Positions 38,148 to 47,306 of a stretch of DNA of 64,000 bases are shown piece by piece. Position 1 is the first letter of the stretch, and the number at the start of each line of letters is the position of its first letter. Origin of the DNA: Candidatus Fermentithermobacillaceae bacterium (GTDB lineage: Bacteria; Bacillota; Sulfobacillia; Fermentithermobacillales; Fermentithermobacillaceae); assembly GCA_012842685.1 (NCBI GenBank), contig DUSI01000004.1:1-64000 (forward strand), given 5' to 3'. A program made the translations under genes and the position numbers. The notes under the pieces are model-generated. The model had not been told where the DNA came from and did not search any database. It saw nothing but the letters and a program-made list of their open reading frames with translations.

Positions 38148-38600
38148 ATGCCTTTCAGGCTGTCGACGAGAGGACACTACGCGGTGCTGGTCATGTATGA
38201 ACTGGCCAAGGCCGGGGGTTCTTACTCGTCTCTCCAGGATATCTCCGCCTACTGGAGCCTCTCCCAGGGTTACCTCGAGCAGATAGTGAGGCCCCTCAGA
38301 GAGGCGGGGCTCGTCGAGGGCAAGAGAGGATTCGGTGGCGGATACACTTTGGCCAAAGACGCTTCAGAGATCACGGTCGGCGAGATCGTGAGGACCGTGG
38401 AAGGGCCAGTAGTTCCGGTCCAGTGCGTCGCCGATGACTTGCACCCTGAAAGATGTCCGGACGACTGCAGAGCGAAGGCCGTCTGGCAGAAAGTGGGGCA
38501 AGCCATAGACCACGTCTTGGACTCAATAACGCTGGCAGACCTGATCCGGGAAGACTTCCCGTCCACTCCAACTTCGAAAGGAGATAGGTCCCGTGACTAG
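38148..38600 (+). CDS. Rrf2-family (IscR-like) transcriptional regulator
   Basis: About 150 residues. A winged-helix DNA-binding domain (RLSTRGHYAVLVMYELA, then LSQGYLEQIVRPLREAGLV and a wing FGGGYTLA) is followed by three cysteines in VQCVADDLHPERCPDDC that fit an Fe-S cluster site. IscR-type members sense Fe-S status and repress isc genes. ATG at 38148 is eight bases after AGGGAG; ATG at 38145 is also possible. It overlaps iscS by eight bases and is preceded by a perfect palindrome, implying autoregulation of the whole unit. Confidence 0.9.
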   Translation: MPFRLSTRGHYAVLVMYELAKAGGSYSSLQDISAYWSLSQGYLEQIVRPLREAGLVEGKRGFGGGYTLAKDASEITVGEIVRTVEGPVVPVQCVADDLHPERCPDDCRAKAVWQKVGQAIDHVLDSITLADLIREDFPSTPTSKGDRSRD

Positions 38601-39783
38601 CGAGCACGCAAGCCCCACCCGCCTGGTTTACCTGGATCACTCCGCGACGACTCCCGTGAGGCCCGAGGTCCTTTCTGTGATGATGCCCTACTTCGCGCAA
38701 GCCTTTGGCAACGCGTCCAGCATCCACAGGTGGGGCCGGGAGGCCAGGGTAGCAGTGGAGACGGCCAGGGAAAAGGTGGCCTACCTTCTGGGAGCCGAGC
38801 CGTCTGAGATCATCTTCACCTCGGGCGGCACCGAGGCAGACAATCTCGCCCTGAGGAGCACGGCCTACAGGCTCCGGTCGAAAGGAAACCACATAATAAC
38901 TTCCGCGGTGGAACACCATGCCATCCTCCATACTTGCGAGGCCCTGGAGAAAGAAGGGTTTGAAGTGACCTACCTGCCCGTGGATAAGTACGGCATGGTC
39001 TCGGTGGAGAGGGTCCGCGAGGCGATAAGGCCCGAGACCATACTCATCTCCGTCATGCACGGTCAAAACGAGGTAGGCACCATACAACCCATAGAGGAAA
39101 TCGGGAGCCTCGCCAGGGAAAAGGGGATACTCTTTCACACCGACGCCGTACAGAGCGCAGGAAAGGTTCCCCTCAAGGTAAAGGACATGGACATTGACAT
39201 GGCGACTATATCCAGCCACAAGTTGTATGGTCCCAAAGGCGTGGGCGCCCTGTACGTGAGGAAAGGCGTCAGGATAGCGCCCCAGATCACCGGAGGGTCC
39301 CACGAGCGAGGGCGCAGGGCTGGTACCGAAAACGTCGCAGGCATCGTAGGCTTCGGCGAGGCATGCTACCTGGCCGAGCGCGAGATGGCCGAAGAGTCCA
39401 AACGGCTCAGCGACCTTAGAGACAGGCTTATAAACGGCATCCTCGAGAAAATACCCGATACGGTGCTCAACGGACACCCGACCAAGAGACTCCCGCACAA
39501 CGTCAACGTGAGTTTCAAGTACGTGGAGGGCGAGTCGATCCTCCTCAACCTTGACAGGGTCGGAGTCGCCGCTTCATCGGGCTCCGCCTGCACCTCGGGT
39601 TCCCTGGAGCCGTCTCACGTCCTCTTGGCGATGGGGATACCCCATGAGCTCGCCCATGGCTCGATCAGGATGACGCTGGGACGCTCCAACACTGTAGAGG
39701 ACATCGACTACGTCCTGGAGGTCCTCCCACCCATCGTGGCAAGGCTCCGGGAGATGTCCCCCTTCAGCGCCAAGGCAAACTGA
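38593..39783 (+). CDS. iscS: Cysteine desulfurase
   Basis: 396 residues. PLP enzyme that takes sulfur from cysteine for Fe-S clusters and thiolation. Motifs: LDHSATTPVRPEV, the PLP-stacking His in TSAVEHHAIL, PLP Lys in ISSHKLYGPKG, and the catalytic loop Cys in SSGSACTSGSLEPSHVL with the long flexible loop of group I (IscS/NifS). AGGAG precedes the GTG start by nine bases. It sits between the Rrf2 regulator and the scaffold gene. Confidence 0.95.
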   Translation: MTSEHASPTRLVYLDHSATTPVRPEVLSVMMPYFAQAFGNASSIHRWGREARVAVETAREKVAYLLGAEPSEIIFTSGGTEADNLALRSTAYRLRSKGNHIITSAVEHHAILHTCEALEKEGFEVTYLPVDKYGMVSVERVREAIRPETILISVMHGQNEVGTIQPIEEIGSLAREKGILFHTDAVQSAGKVPLKVKDMDIDMATISSHKLYGPKGVGALYVRKGVRIAPQITGGSHERGRRAGTENVAGIVGFGEACYLAEREMAEESKRLSDLRDRLINGILEKIPDTVLNGHPTKRLPHNVNVSFKYVEGESILLNLDRVGVAASSGSACTSGSLEPSHVLLAMGIPHELAHGSIRMTLGRSNTVEDIDYVLEVLPPIVARLREMSPFSAKAN

Positions 39784-39807
39784 AAATCCTCCGGGGGAGG
39801 CGGGACG

Positions 39808-40185
39808 ATGTACAACGACAAAGTAATGGACCACTTCTTCAACCCGCGGAATGTGGGAGAGATCGAAAACCCTGACGGGGTAGGACGTGTCGGGAATCCC
39901 ATCTGCGGAGACGTCATGCAGATGCAGATCAAAGTCAAAGACGGCCGCATCGAAGACATTAAGTTCAAGACCTTCGGCTGCGGAGCCGCCATCGCCACCA
40001 GTTCGATGGTTACGGAACTCGTGAAAGGTCTCACCCTGGAAGAGGCCATGGAGGTTTCAAACAAAACGGTGGCCGAAGCCCTGGGAGGGCTCCCGCCCCA
40101 GAAGATGCACTGTTCGAACCTGGCTGCCGACGCCCTCCACGAGGCGATAAAGGACTACTTGTCGAAGACTTCCGCCCCAAAGTAG
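39808..40185 (+). CDS. iscU: Fe-S cluster assembly scaffold IscU/NifU
   Basis: 125 residues. Scaffold on which 2Fe-2S or 4Fe-4S clusters are built. The three ligand cysteines are in GNPICGDVM, KTFGCGAAIA and QKMHCSNLA. It has no C-terminal NifU thioredoxin-like domain, so it is an IscU-length protein. The start MYNDKVMDHFFNPRNVG is typical. It is last in the Rrf2-iscS-iscU operon, followed by a strong terminator. Confidence 0.95.
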   Translation: MYNDKVMDHFFNPRNVGEIENPDGVGRVGNPICGDVMQMQIKVKDGRIEDIKFKTFGCGAAIATSSMVTELVKGLTLEEAMEVSNKTVAEALGGLPPQKMHCSNLAADALHEAIKDYLSKTSAPK

Positions 40186-40215
40186 CGGCTGCCAAATAGC
40201 GCCGGATACGGCTCA

Positions 40216-40239
40216 GGCCCCGGAGTCCCGGGGCCTTTT
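40216..40239 (+). terminator. Rho-independent terminator of the isc operon
   Basis: Perfect eight-base arms GGCCCCGG and CCGGGGCC around AGTC are followed by TTTT, 30 bases after the iscU stop. Confidence 0.85.
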
Positions 40240-40375
40240 CGTTTCAGGTCGCCCGGCGTCTACAAATCCCTGCTTCTTGTCGATGTATGTCAATAATATG
40301 GGTTCTGTGTGGAACAAGACTGCAGGAAATGCATTCTAAGAGTAGAAATGGGTGCACATCAAGGGGAAAACCGGG

Positions 40376-42610
40376 GTGACCAGGGTGAAAGCTGGAAATC
40401 TGGCGAAAGGTGCTGCGTGGGCCATACTGTTTGCGCTCCTATTCTCGTATGTCCCCCTCAAAGCAGTGCAAAAGGTCCAGGCTGCTCCGGTACCTTCCAC
40501 CTTTGAAGGTTTTAGGGCGACCGTTGTAGGGGACGTGTGCAACGTGCGATCCGGCCCAGATACGACATACAAGGTACTCGGTCAGGTGACGATGGGCACG
40601 ACCGTCGACGTCCTTTACTACGAGAACAACTGGGCTAAGATAAAGGCAGGAAATCTAACCGGTTACATAGCAGGATGGCTTATCGACATTGACCTCAGGT
40701 CCAAGGGTATAACCGCCAGGATCACCGCCACCGACGTCAACGTGAGGGAAGGCCCGGGTACAAACTACCGGGTAAAAACCATGACCACGAGAGACAAGGT
40801 CTACCCGGCCGAGGTGAAGCGGGGGGAGTGGATCAGGGTCACCCTCTCAAGTTCTGGCTCTACCGGGTGGATATCGGAAACCCTGCTCAGGCTCGAGTAT
40901 GAGGAAGTATCTCAGCCGCCTGCCGGAACCCCGGCTCCGCCCGAGGTTTCGGTGCCCCCGCTGAACACTGACCTGGTAGTCTACCCTGCCCGCGATACTC
41001 TCACGATCTATTCCAACCCGGTGGCCGGCTCGTCTCAGCTGGCCAAGCTGTCCAAAGGCGAATCCGCTAAGGTGATAGGCGCTCAAGGAGCCTACCTGAT
41101 GGTAGAAACCATAAACGGGCTCAGGGGATGGGTCTACGGTCCCTACGCCCGCGTAGCCTCTCTTTCCGACCCGAGCATCCAGTTCATCGTGTGCCAGAAC
41201 ACGTGGGTCGTGGGGAAATACCCGGTATCCACGGTGACCGCTACCGACGTCAATTTCAGAAGCGGGCCCGGAACCAATTACCCCGTCATCGGTTCCCTGG
41301 ACAGGGGCGATAACCTCTGGGTCCTGGGAACGTCTGGCGACTGGAAACAGTGTGTCTCACCCACAGGGCTCACCGGTTGGGTCGCAGGCTGGCTCACTTC
41401 TCCCACGACGCCCGCCAAAGGAACCGCCTTTACCGTGACGGCCAAGGCAAACGGCGGAGACAGGACGCTCACCGTAACGGGTCCCTTTGAAAGCGCGGTG
41501 GTCATACCCTCGCCCGACAAGACTTCTGTCGTGGTAAGCACTTCCATCTTCTTCAACACTTCAGTGGAACTTCCGGTAGGCGCCTTCGAGTTCGCGTCCG
41601 TCAGAGTTGCCACGAGCGACGTAACGGTAAGCTTCCTGGGCAAGGCGAACTACGAGATCGTAGAGCTCTCTCCCGGCAAGGTAGTCCTCCGGTTTACGCC
41701 GGTCGTCACCTCATTGGACGTGCGGTCCTCGGGGAACACAGATATCGTGACCATCAATACGGTGGGCTATGCCTGGGCGGATGTGAGGCGGGACGGAGAC
41801 GTCGTCACATTGTTCCTCCCGGGAGCGTCGCTGGCCGATGAACTCCCGGTCGTGAAAGGGAAAACGGTCAGGGACGTCACGGTCTTCCCCGGAGAAGGCG
41901 GCGTAAGCGTGGCGGTGAGGACCAACGGGTCAGCCGCGTACCAGATAAAACAGACGGCCAATTCGATCCAAGCCACTTTCGGGGTCTCCGGACTTGAGGG
42001 CAAGAAGATAATCGTCGATCCCGGTCACGAAGCCAGCGACCCCGGCGCCATCGGGCTCACCGGCCTCGCCGAGAGGAACGTGAACTGGGAGATGGCCGTG
42101 AGGCTCGTGGAGCTCTTGAACCAGGCGGGAGCCAACGCGATACTCACTCGCCAGAGCCTCTACGCGAATTCGGAAGGTCCTCCAGGCTGGACGCCAGAGC
42201 CAGGCAATTATTCTCACTCTCTCTCAGAACGAGCTGCTTGGTCCCACGGGGCCGACCTGTTCATCTCCATCCACAATAACTGGAATTACGACAGGTCGAT
42301 ATCGGGTACCACGGTCTACGTGTGCGACAGGAACCCGAACGCGGCGGAATCCAGGCGGTTCGGCGCCCTGGTGCTGTCGGAACTCACCCTCAGCCTCGGT
42401 ACGAGGGATATGGGCGTGAGAGATTCCAACTTTTACGTGGTCCGGGAGGCCGGCTGTCCCTCGGTGCTCATAGAGGTGATGTTCCTCTCAAACCCGGTCG
42501 AAGAGGCCTACCTCCGCCAGGCAGAGACATGGGACAAGACCGCCCAGAGCATCTTCAGGGCCGTGCAGCGCTACTTCGGCGCCGGATCGATCTCTACCCC
42601 TGGAGTATGA
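40376..42610 (+). CDS. Secreted N-acetylmuramoyl-L-alanine amidase with SH3b and AMIN domains
   Basis: About 744 residues. A signal peptide (LAKGAAWAILFALLFSYVPL, cleavage near VQAAP) is followed by four SH3b repeats: residues about 40-100, 110-175, 195-260 and 275-345, three with the VNVREGPGTNY-type motif. An AMIN-like region (about 370-530) and a C-terminal Amidase_3 domain come next. The zinc ligands of the amidase are seen in IIVDPGHEA, GLAERNVNW and FISIHNNW, with catalytic Glu in VLIEVMFLSN. It should cut the stem peptide from peptidoglycan outside the cell. GTG at 40376 is eight bases after AAGGGG and gives a positively charged n-region. Confidence 0.92.
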   Translation: MTRVKAGNLAKGAAWAILFALLFSYVPLKAVQKVQAAPVPSTFEGFRATVVGDVCNVRSGPDTTYKVLGQVTMGTTVDVLYYENNWAKIKAGNLTGYIAGWLIDIDLRSKGITARITATDVNVREGPGTNYRVKTMTTRDKVYPAEVKRGEWIRVTLSSSGSTGWISETLLRLEYEEVSQPPAGTPAPPEVSVPPLNTDLVVYPARDTLTIYSNPVAGSSQLAKLSKGESAKVIGAQGAYLMVETINGLRGWVYGPYARVASLSDPSIQFIVCQNTWVVGKYPVSTVTATDVNFRSGPGTNYPVIGSLDRGDNLWVLGTSGDWKQCVSPTGLTGWVAGWLTSPTTPAKGTAFTVTAKANGGDRTLTVTGPFESAVVIPSPDKTSVVVSTSIFFNTSVELPVGAFEFASVRVATSDVTVSFLGKANYEIVELSPGKVVLRFTPVVTSLDVRSSGNTDIVTINTVGYAWADVRRDGDVVTLFLPGASLADELPVVKGKTVRDVTVFPGEGGVSVAVRTNGSAAYQIKQTANSIQATFGVSGLEGKKIIVDPGHEASDPGAIGLTGLAERNVNWEMAVRLVELLNQAGANAILTRQSLYANSEGPPGWTPEPGNYSHSLSERAAWSHGADLFISIHNNWNYDRSISGTTVYVCDRNPNAAESRRFGALVLSELTLSLGTRDMGVRDSNFYVVREAGCPSVLIEVMFLSNPVEEAYLRQAETWDKTAQSIFRAVQRYFGAGSISTPGV

Positions 42611-42621
42611 CCCGAGACGTC

Positions 42622-43425
42622 CTATTTGGGCTCCGTACACTTCTCTGAAGCCGGGAACATCTCGGGAAGCGTGACGAAACGGTAACCTTGGGCGGTAAGG
42701 ATATCGATGATCTCCGCGACCGCCAGAACCGAGCCGGAGAGATCCTCGCCGGGGCCACCCGCCGAGTGCTGAAGGATCACCGAACCAGGCTGTACGTAGC
42801 CTTCGACGTTCCTTACTACCTCGGTCTTGGATAGCCCTCGCCAGTCGAGGGAGTCAACCGACCACATGGCCACCCGGTAACCGAGGTCTGCGGCCTGCTC
42901 TACGAGTGAGGGTTCGGCCGCCCCGTATGGAGGCCTGAAAAAGCCGTTATCGCCGAGCCCCAGCTTCTCCAGAGCCTCTCTGGTCTTCCGCAGTTCTTCT
43001 GCCAGCAGCGGCGACGCCTTGGTCAGTTTCGGGTGGGAATACGTGTGGTTTCCTATGGCGTGCCCTTCATCCGCTATCCTCTTGGCGATCTCAGGGTCTT
43101 CTTCTACCCTGCTGCCGATTAAGAAGAAAGTGGCCTTCACGCCCTTTTCCTTCAAAATGTCGAGTACCTTGGGCGTGTAAACCCTATCGGGACCGTCATC
43201 GAAAGTGAGGGCCACGATTTTTTCCGGCCCCTTGGCCGACCGGAGTACCAGCCCCGGATAGAGCTTTTCCAGGTCTATCTCCCCGATGGCCCGGTTGTCG
43301 CGCTCGTTGCCTCCCCTGAGAGGGAGCGGGTCGTCGGGGCTTCTCCGGGGAGCAGACCGGTAGGCAAGCAAGGTGAGAATTATGACAACCAGGATTCCTG
43401 TTATATAGGGAGCGGCTTTCTTCAA
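42622..43425 (-). CDS. Membrane-anchored polysaccharide deacetylase
   Basis: About 267 residues. NodB-type deacetylase probably acting on peptidoglycan or another GlcNAc polymer outside the cell. A signal-anchor helix (YITGILVVIILTLLAYRSAP) is followed by the NodB core: TFDDGPDR (catalytic Asp and metal Asp), GHAIGNHTYSHP (two metal His), and late motifs RPPYGA and ILQHSAGG. TTG at 43425 follows GGGGGTG with a short spacer; that site lies in a hairpin arm. It ends 11 bases from the convergent amidase. Confidence 0.88.
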   Translation of the reverse strand: MKKAAPYITGILVVIILTLLAYRSAPRRSPDDPLPLRGGNERDNRAIGEIDLEKLYPGLVLRSAKGPEKIVALTFDDGPDRVYTPKVLDILKEKGVKATFFLIGSRVEEDPEIAKRIADEGHAIGNHTYSHPKLTKASPLLAEELRKTREALEKLGLGDNGFFRPPYGAAEPSLVEQAADLGYRVAMWSVDSLDWRGLSKTEVVRNVEGYVQPGSVILQHSAGGPGEDLSGSVLAVAEIIDILTAQGYRFVTLPEMFPASEKCTEPK

Positions 43426-43431
43426 GAGAAC

Positions 43432-43460
43432 ACCCCCGGCACTTATTGTGCGCCGGGGGT
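43432..43460 (-). promoter_or_regulatory. Hairpin upstream of the deacetylase holding its ribosome site
   Basis: Nine-base perfect arms ACCCCCGGC and GCCGGGGGT stand around an 11-base loop. On the minus strand the second arm carries GGGGGT, five bases before the TTG start. It could act as terminator of the upstream tldD-tldE unit, as a lock on deacetylase translation, or both. The following TTCTCTT is a poor T tract. Confidence 0.5.
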
Positions 43461-43514
43461 AGAAGTTTAACCCTTCTCGCCTGCTCCCTGAGGCGTAGCC
43501 TTCAGGACGCGCGG

Positions 43515-44861
43515 TCAGAACATGGTGCTGCCCGTGAACGAGAACTCCTTGATCTTCACGCACGGCAGGACCGAGTCGAAAGTGCCCCACCAGTCTCTGG
43601 TCAGCCTGGCGGTAGAGGCAATTGCCTCAACGCGGTTAAAGGCCTCTACCATAGATTCTGTGAAGCGGAGGTTCTTCACCCTGGCCACTATCTGTCCGTC
43701 CTCGATGAGGAACGTGCCGTCCCGAGTGGTACCCGTGGCGACCACGTTCATCGGCTCGGGGCAGTGAGTGTAGTGGAATCTCGTGACCAGGAGGCCCCGT
43801 TTCGTGGAGCGGAGCATCTCCTCTCTCGTGGAGTCGCCCGTCCCGAAGAACATGTTGGAGGGTCTCGGAACAAAACGGCTACCCCTCATCTCCGACGCAT
43901 GGCCGGTGGATCTCACCCCGTCCTTGGCCGCCGTCCTCGAGTCGTACACAAATCCCCGGGCGACGCCGTTCTCGATGAAAACCACCTTCTTCTTGGGCAT
44001 CCCCTCGGCGTCAAAAGGAACGGCCAGGGAAGCCGGATCAAGCCCGTCGTCCCAGATGGTCACGTTGTCCCCCATGACTTTTTCGCCGAGGCGCCTGGCC
44101 ATAAAGCTCCGCCCGTGCTGTTTGGCGTCGGCCCCAAAGGCTATCATGCCGAGGAACCTGATTAGGTCCGCCAGGGCGTACTCCTCGAAGATGGTATCGT
44201 AGCGCCCCGGAGGAAGCTCTATGGCCTCGGGGAATAAGGTGGCTTTCCCCAGGGCTTCTTCCGCCACCGCCTGGGGGTCGATATCCCGGACGTCTCTGGT
44301 CAGCCGGTCCGCGTACCCGGTGTTATCTCCATCCTGAACGATGGTGCGGAAGAAGGCCTCTGTACCCACGTGGTAAGCCCTCACGCCAGTGGTCGAGGCG
44401 ACGGCCACTTCTCTTACCCCCGTCGAATACGTACCCGAGGCCTGAAGGCCTCTCGCCTTGGCCGCATCGATGACCACGGCGCAGGCCTCGGCACGGTCTC
44501 TGGGCTTCAGGTTGGCCGTCGCGGGGATGTAACAGTTTATCTCCTGGACAGGTTCGGGCTTGGGAAGCCCGGGGAACTCCTTCTCCTCGCCCGAGGCTTC
44601 CATGCTTTCCACTGCCGCCTGGACGGCCCACCGCAAAGAACCGTCATCCAAGAGGTTTGTGGAAGCTATCCCCGTGCTCTTTCCCTTGACCACCCTCACG
44701 GTGAGGGCCTGGACGTGGCGCCTCAGGTTCTGGTGGATGTGGTTGTCGTAATACCTGGTAAGGCTCAGGTCCGACGCAGTGAGGGTAACCGAAGCCTCGA
44801 ATCCTTTGCAAAAGGAAAGGACCTTCTCAAGGACTTTGAGCGCGTCTTCTTTACCGATCAC
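43515..44861 (-). CDS. TldE/PmbA-type metalloprotease partner (copy 2)
   Basis: 448 residues. The same family as the gene at 13786, with shared C-terminal segments RGLLVTRFHYTHC, TGTTRDGTFLIEDGQI and FSFTGSTMF, but clearly diverged (for example KSTGIASTNLLDDG against copy 1's KKIGTASTNSLDED). No HExxxH motif. The GTG start overlaps the tldD stop by four bases. This copy lies downstream of three M42 aminopeptidases in the same orientation. Confidence 0.9.
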   Translation of the reverse strand: MIGKEDALKVLEKVLSFCKGFEASVTLTASDLSLTRYYDNHIHQNLRRHVQALTVRVVKGKSTGIASTNLLDDGSLRWAVQAAVESMEASGEEKEFPGLPKPEPVQEINCYIPATANLKPRDRAEACAVVIDAAKARGLQASGTYSTGVREVAVASTTGVRAYHVGTEAFFRTIVQDGDNTGYADRLTRDVRDIDPQAVAEEALGKATLFPEAIELPPGRYDTIFEEYALADLIRFLGMIAFGADAKQHGRSFMARRLGEKVMGDNVTIWDDGLDPASLAVPFDAEGMPKKKVVFIENGVARGFVYDSRTAAKDGVRSTGHASEMRGSRFVPRPSNMFFGTGDSTREEMLRSTKRGLLVTRFHYTHCPEPMNVVATGTTRDGTFLIEDGQIVARVKNLRFTESMVEAFNRVEAIASTARLTRDWWGTFDSVLPCVKIKEFSFTGSTMF

Positions 44862-46288
44862 GCGCCGACACCTACCTTTACCTTGCGGAACCGCGCCGGA
44901 GCGGCCCCGTGGCCAACGTGAACCACCTGGACCGGTTCACCTTTGGCGCAGCCGGGGGTACCCCAGATGCGCCATTCGTCCTTTCCGGCGACCGCATCGC
45001 AAGAATTCCAGAACTCGGGCGTCATCCCGGTATACGCTGGGTTTTTCAGCATCTTCCCCAGGGAACCGTCTTTGATCTCATAGGCTATCTCTTGACCGAA
45101 GTGGAAGTTCAGCCTCTTGTCGTCCAGGCTCCAGCTCTTGGGGGTATCGACGAAGATACCTTCCTTGGTATCCTTGATGATCTCGTCCAGGGTCCAGTCG
45201 CCTGGCTCAAGGTTTATGTTCGTCATCCTGATGAGAGGGATGTTCTCCCACCCAACCGCCCTCATCGTCCCGTTTGACTCCTGCCCGAACATGGGGGCGA
45301 GCTCCCGGGAGGTAAGGTAGTCGGTGAAGATGCCCTCTCTCACTATGTCCACTCGCTGGGCTTCTACGCCTTCATCGTCGAAGCCGAAACTACCAAGCCC
45401 ACCTGGAAGAGTGGCGTCCGCGACGATGTTCACGCACTCCGAGCCGTAGCGGAAGCTTCCTTTTTTCTCAGGAGTCAAGAACGACGTCCCGGCAAAGGTG
45501 GCTTCCTGGCCTACAACCCTGTCAAGCTCAATCGGGTGCCCACAGGATTCGTGGATCTGGAGCGCAACCATCGAGCCGCCCATCACTATGTCCGTAACCC
45601 CCGTGGGGCAGACGGGAGCCTTGAGGAGCTCCACGGCTTCTTGGGCAAGCTTCTCTGCTTGCGCCTTGAGGTCTAGGCTCTCTACGAACTCGAACCCGCC
45701 GCCGGCGTAGTCGGCGAAGGACCGGGACTGCACGTCGCCCTCTCCCCTCGCCATCACCGCAACGGAACCGCCCGAGTGGACGATGGTCTGCTCTATCTCC
45801 CTGCCATCGGTGGACATGAACTGCTTTTCTTCCCGGTAGCTCATTATGGTCGCGGTGGCCCGGAAGACTCCCGGGATCTCTTTCGCCGCCTTCACCACAT
45901 CGGTGAGAAACTCCACCTTCTCCTCGGGCTTCACCGAGAACGGATCCACCTTGCAGGGCGTCTGCCACCTCGCCCGTTTGGGCTCGAGAGGCGTAAGCGA
46001 GACGCCGTCCCCTTTCTTCCTGAGCGCCGAGGCGTACGCGATCTTCACCGCCTCGTCAGCCGTCTTCTCCAGACTCCTGGGGTCAATGTAAGGGGTCGCG
46101 GCGAACCCCCATGCTCCGTCCACGAGCACGCGGAGGCCGAGGCCGGTGCTCCTCGACACCGAGACCTCGGGCGCACCGTCCGTGCTCACCGATATGGGCT
46201 CCTGGGTTATGGAGACGTACCGGGCGTCGGCATATTCGGCGCCCAGCTTCTGGGCTAATCCCAGTATCCGGTTGAGCTCGGCAAGCAA
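44858..46288 (-). CDS. TldD-type zinc metalloprotease (copy 2)
   Basis: 476 residues. Zinc motif HExxxH in LQIHESCGHPIELDRVVGQE; other family segments are YAGGGFEFVESLDL and LGSFGFDDEGVEAQRV. The tail GTPGCAKGEPVQVVHVGHG is very like copy 1. The start TTG at 46288 is eight bases after GGAGGG. With tldE and three M42 peptidases it forms a peptide-degradation cluster; it starts 25 bases after the first M42 gene ends. Confidence 0.9.
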   Translation of the reverse strand: MLAELNRILGLAQKLGAEYADARYVSITQEPISVSTDGAPEVSVSRSTGLGLRVLVDGAWGFAATPYIDPRSLEKTADEAVKIAYASALRKKGDGVSLTPLEPKRARWQTPCKVDPFSVKPEEKVEFLTDVVKAAKEIPGVFRATATIMSYREEKQFMSTDGREIEQTIVHSGGSVAVMARGEGDVQSRSFADYAGGGFEFVESLDLKAQAEKLAQEAVELLKAPVCPTGVTDIVMGGSMVALQIHESCGHPIELDRVVGQEATFAGTSFLTPEKKGSFRYGSECVNIVADATLPGGLGSFGFDDEGVEAQRVDIVREGIFTDYLTSRELAPMFGQESNGTMRAVGWENIPLIRMTNINLEPGDWTLDEIIKDTKEGIFVDTPKSWSLDDKRLNFHFGQEIAYEIKDGSLGKMLKNPAYTGMTPEFWNSCDAVAGKDEWRIWGTPGCAKGEPVQVVHVGHGAAPARFRKVKVGVGA

Positions 46289-46313
46289 CTGCGGCTCCCT
46301 CCTACGGCTTTCT

Positions 46314-47306
46314 CTAGAACTCTAGCGGGCTCTCGCAGAGGGCCTTGGCCAGGAGCACGCACGCCTCCACGTCTTCCATGTCTACCATCTCGCAGGGGCT
46401 GTGGATGTAGCGGCACGGGATGGATATGCACCCGGCGGGGATGCCGGCCTTGGTGAGCTGTATCGCCGAAGTATCTGTGCCGCCGGCCTCGAGCACCTCC
46501 ATCTGGTACTTGATCCCCTTCTCCTTGGCGATCTTCACCATGTAATTCCTGAGACCCGGGTGGGTTATCACGCTCGAGTCTTTCACCTTAATGGCGGCGC
46601 CGCCGCCGAGGGAGACTTCCATGGGCCTCGCCTTGGGAGTATCGCCCGTCCTGGTCACATCGAAGGCGATCCCAACGTCGGGAGTGATGCCGTAGGCTGC
46701 CGCCCGGGCTCCCCTAAGACCCACCTCTTCCTGGGCAGCGAAGACTGCGTATACGTCGTGGGGCGAGTTCTCAAGCCTCCTCAGGACCTCTATTATCACG
46801 GCGCAAGCCACGCGGGCGTCCATGGCCTTGGCGACGACTCTATCCCCCAGGTCCGCAAAGGGCTGGAAGAAGGCACAAGAATCGCCCACGTTCACCTTCT
46901 TGGCGGCTTCTTCTTTGTTCTTGGCACCGATATCTATGAAGAGTTTCTCGAGCTTGAGGTCCTTGGGGTCGTCCAACCGTTCGGAACCGATCACTCCCAT
47001 GGTCCCGTTCTCGAAGTAGACCCGCTGGCCAAGGGCGACGATGGGGACCACCCCGCCGATGTTGCCGAAACGGACGAACCCCTTATCGTCTATGTGAGTG
47101 ACCATGAGCCCTATCTCGTCCATGTGGGCGTCAAGGAGCACTTTCTTGCCGCCCTTGCCTTTCTTGAGGGCTATGAGGTTCCCCAGGGCATCGACTGAAA
47201 TCTCATCTACATAAGGTTCGACTTCCTTGCGTATCACTTCCCGGACCGAATCTTCGGCCCCCGACGGCCCAAAAGCCTCAGTGACCTTCTTTATCAGATC
47301 CTTCAC
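46314..47306 (-). CDS. M42 family metallo-aminopeptidase (paralogue 1)
   Basis: 330 residues. Dinuclear metal aminopeptidase forming large tetrahedral particles that trim oligopeptides. Metal and catalytic residues: HxD in LLDAHMDEIGL, Asp in AMDARVACAV, EE in AAQEEVGLRGA, Asp in AFDVTRTGD and His in CRYIHSPCEMV. It overlaps paralogue 2 by four bases. Substrate preference (Glu, Leu, Lys types exist) cannot be told. Confidence 0.93.
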   Translation of the reverse strand: MKDLIKKVTEAFGPSGAEDSVREVIRKEVEPYVDEISVDALGNLIALKKGKGGKKVLLDAHMDEIGLMVTHIDDKGFVRFGNIGGVVPIVALGQRVYFENGTMGVIGSERLDDPKDLKLEKLFIDIGAKNKEEAAKKVNVGDSCAFFQPFADLGDRVVAKAMDARVACAVIIEVLRRLENSPHDVYAVFAAQEEVGLRGARAAAYGITPDVGIAFDVTRTGDTPKARPMEVSLGGGAAIKVKDSSVITHPGLRNYMVKIAKEKGIKYQMEVLEAGGTDTSAIQLTKAGIPAGCISIPCRYIHSPCEMVDMEDVEACVLLAKALCESPLEF

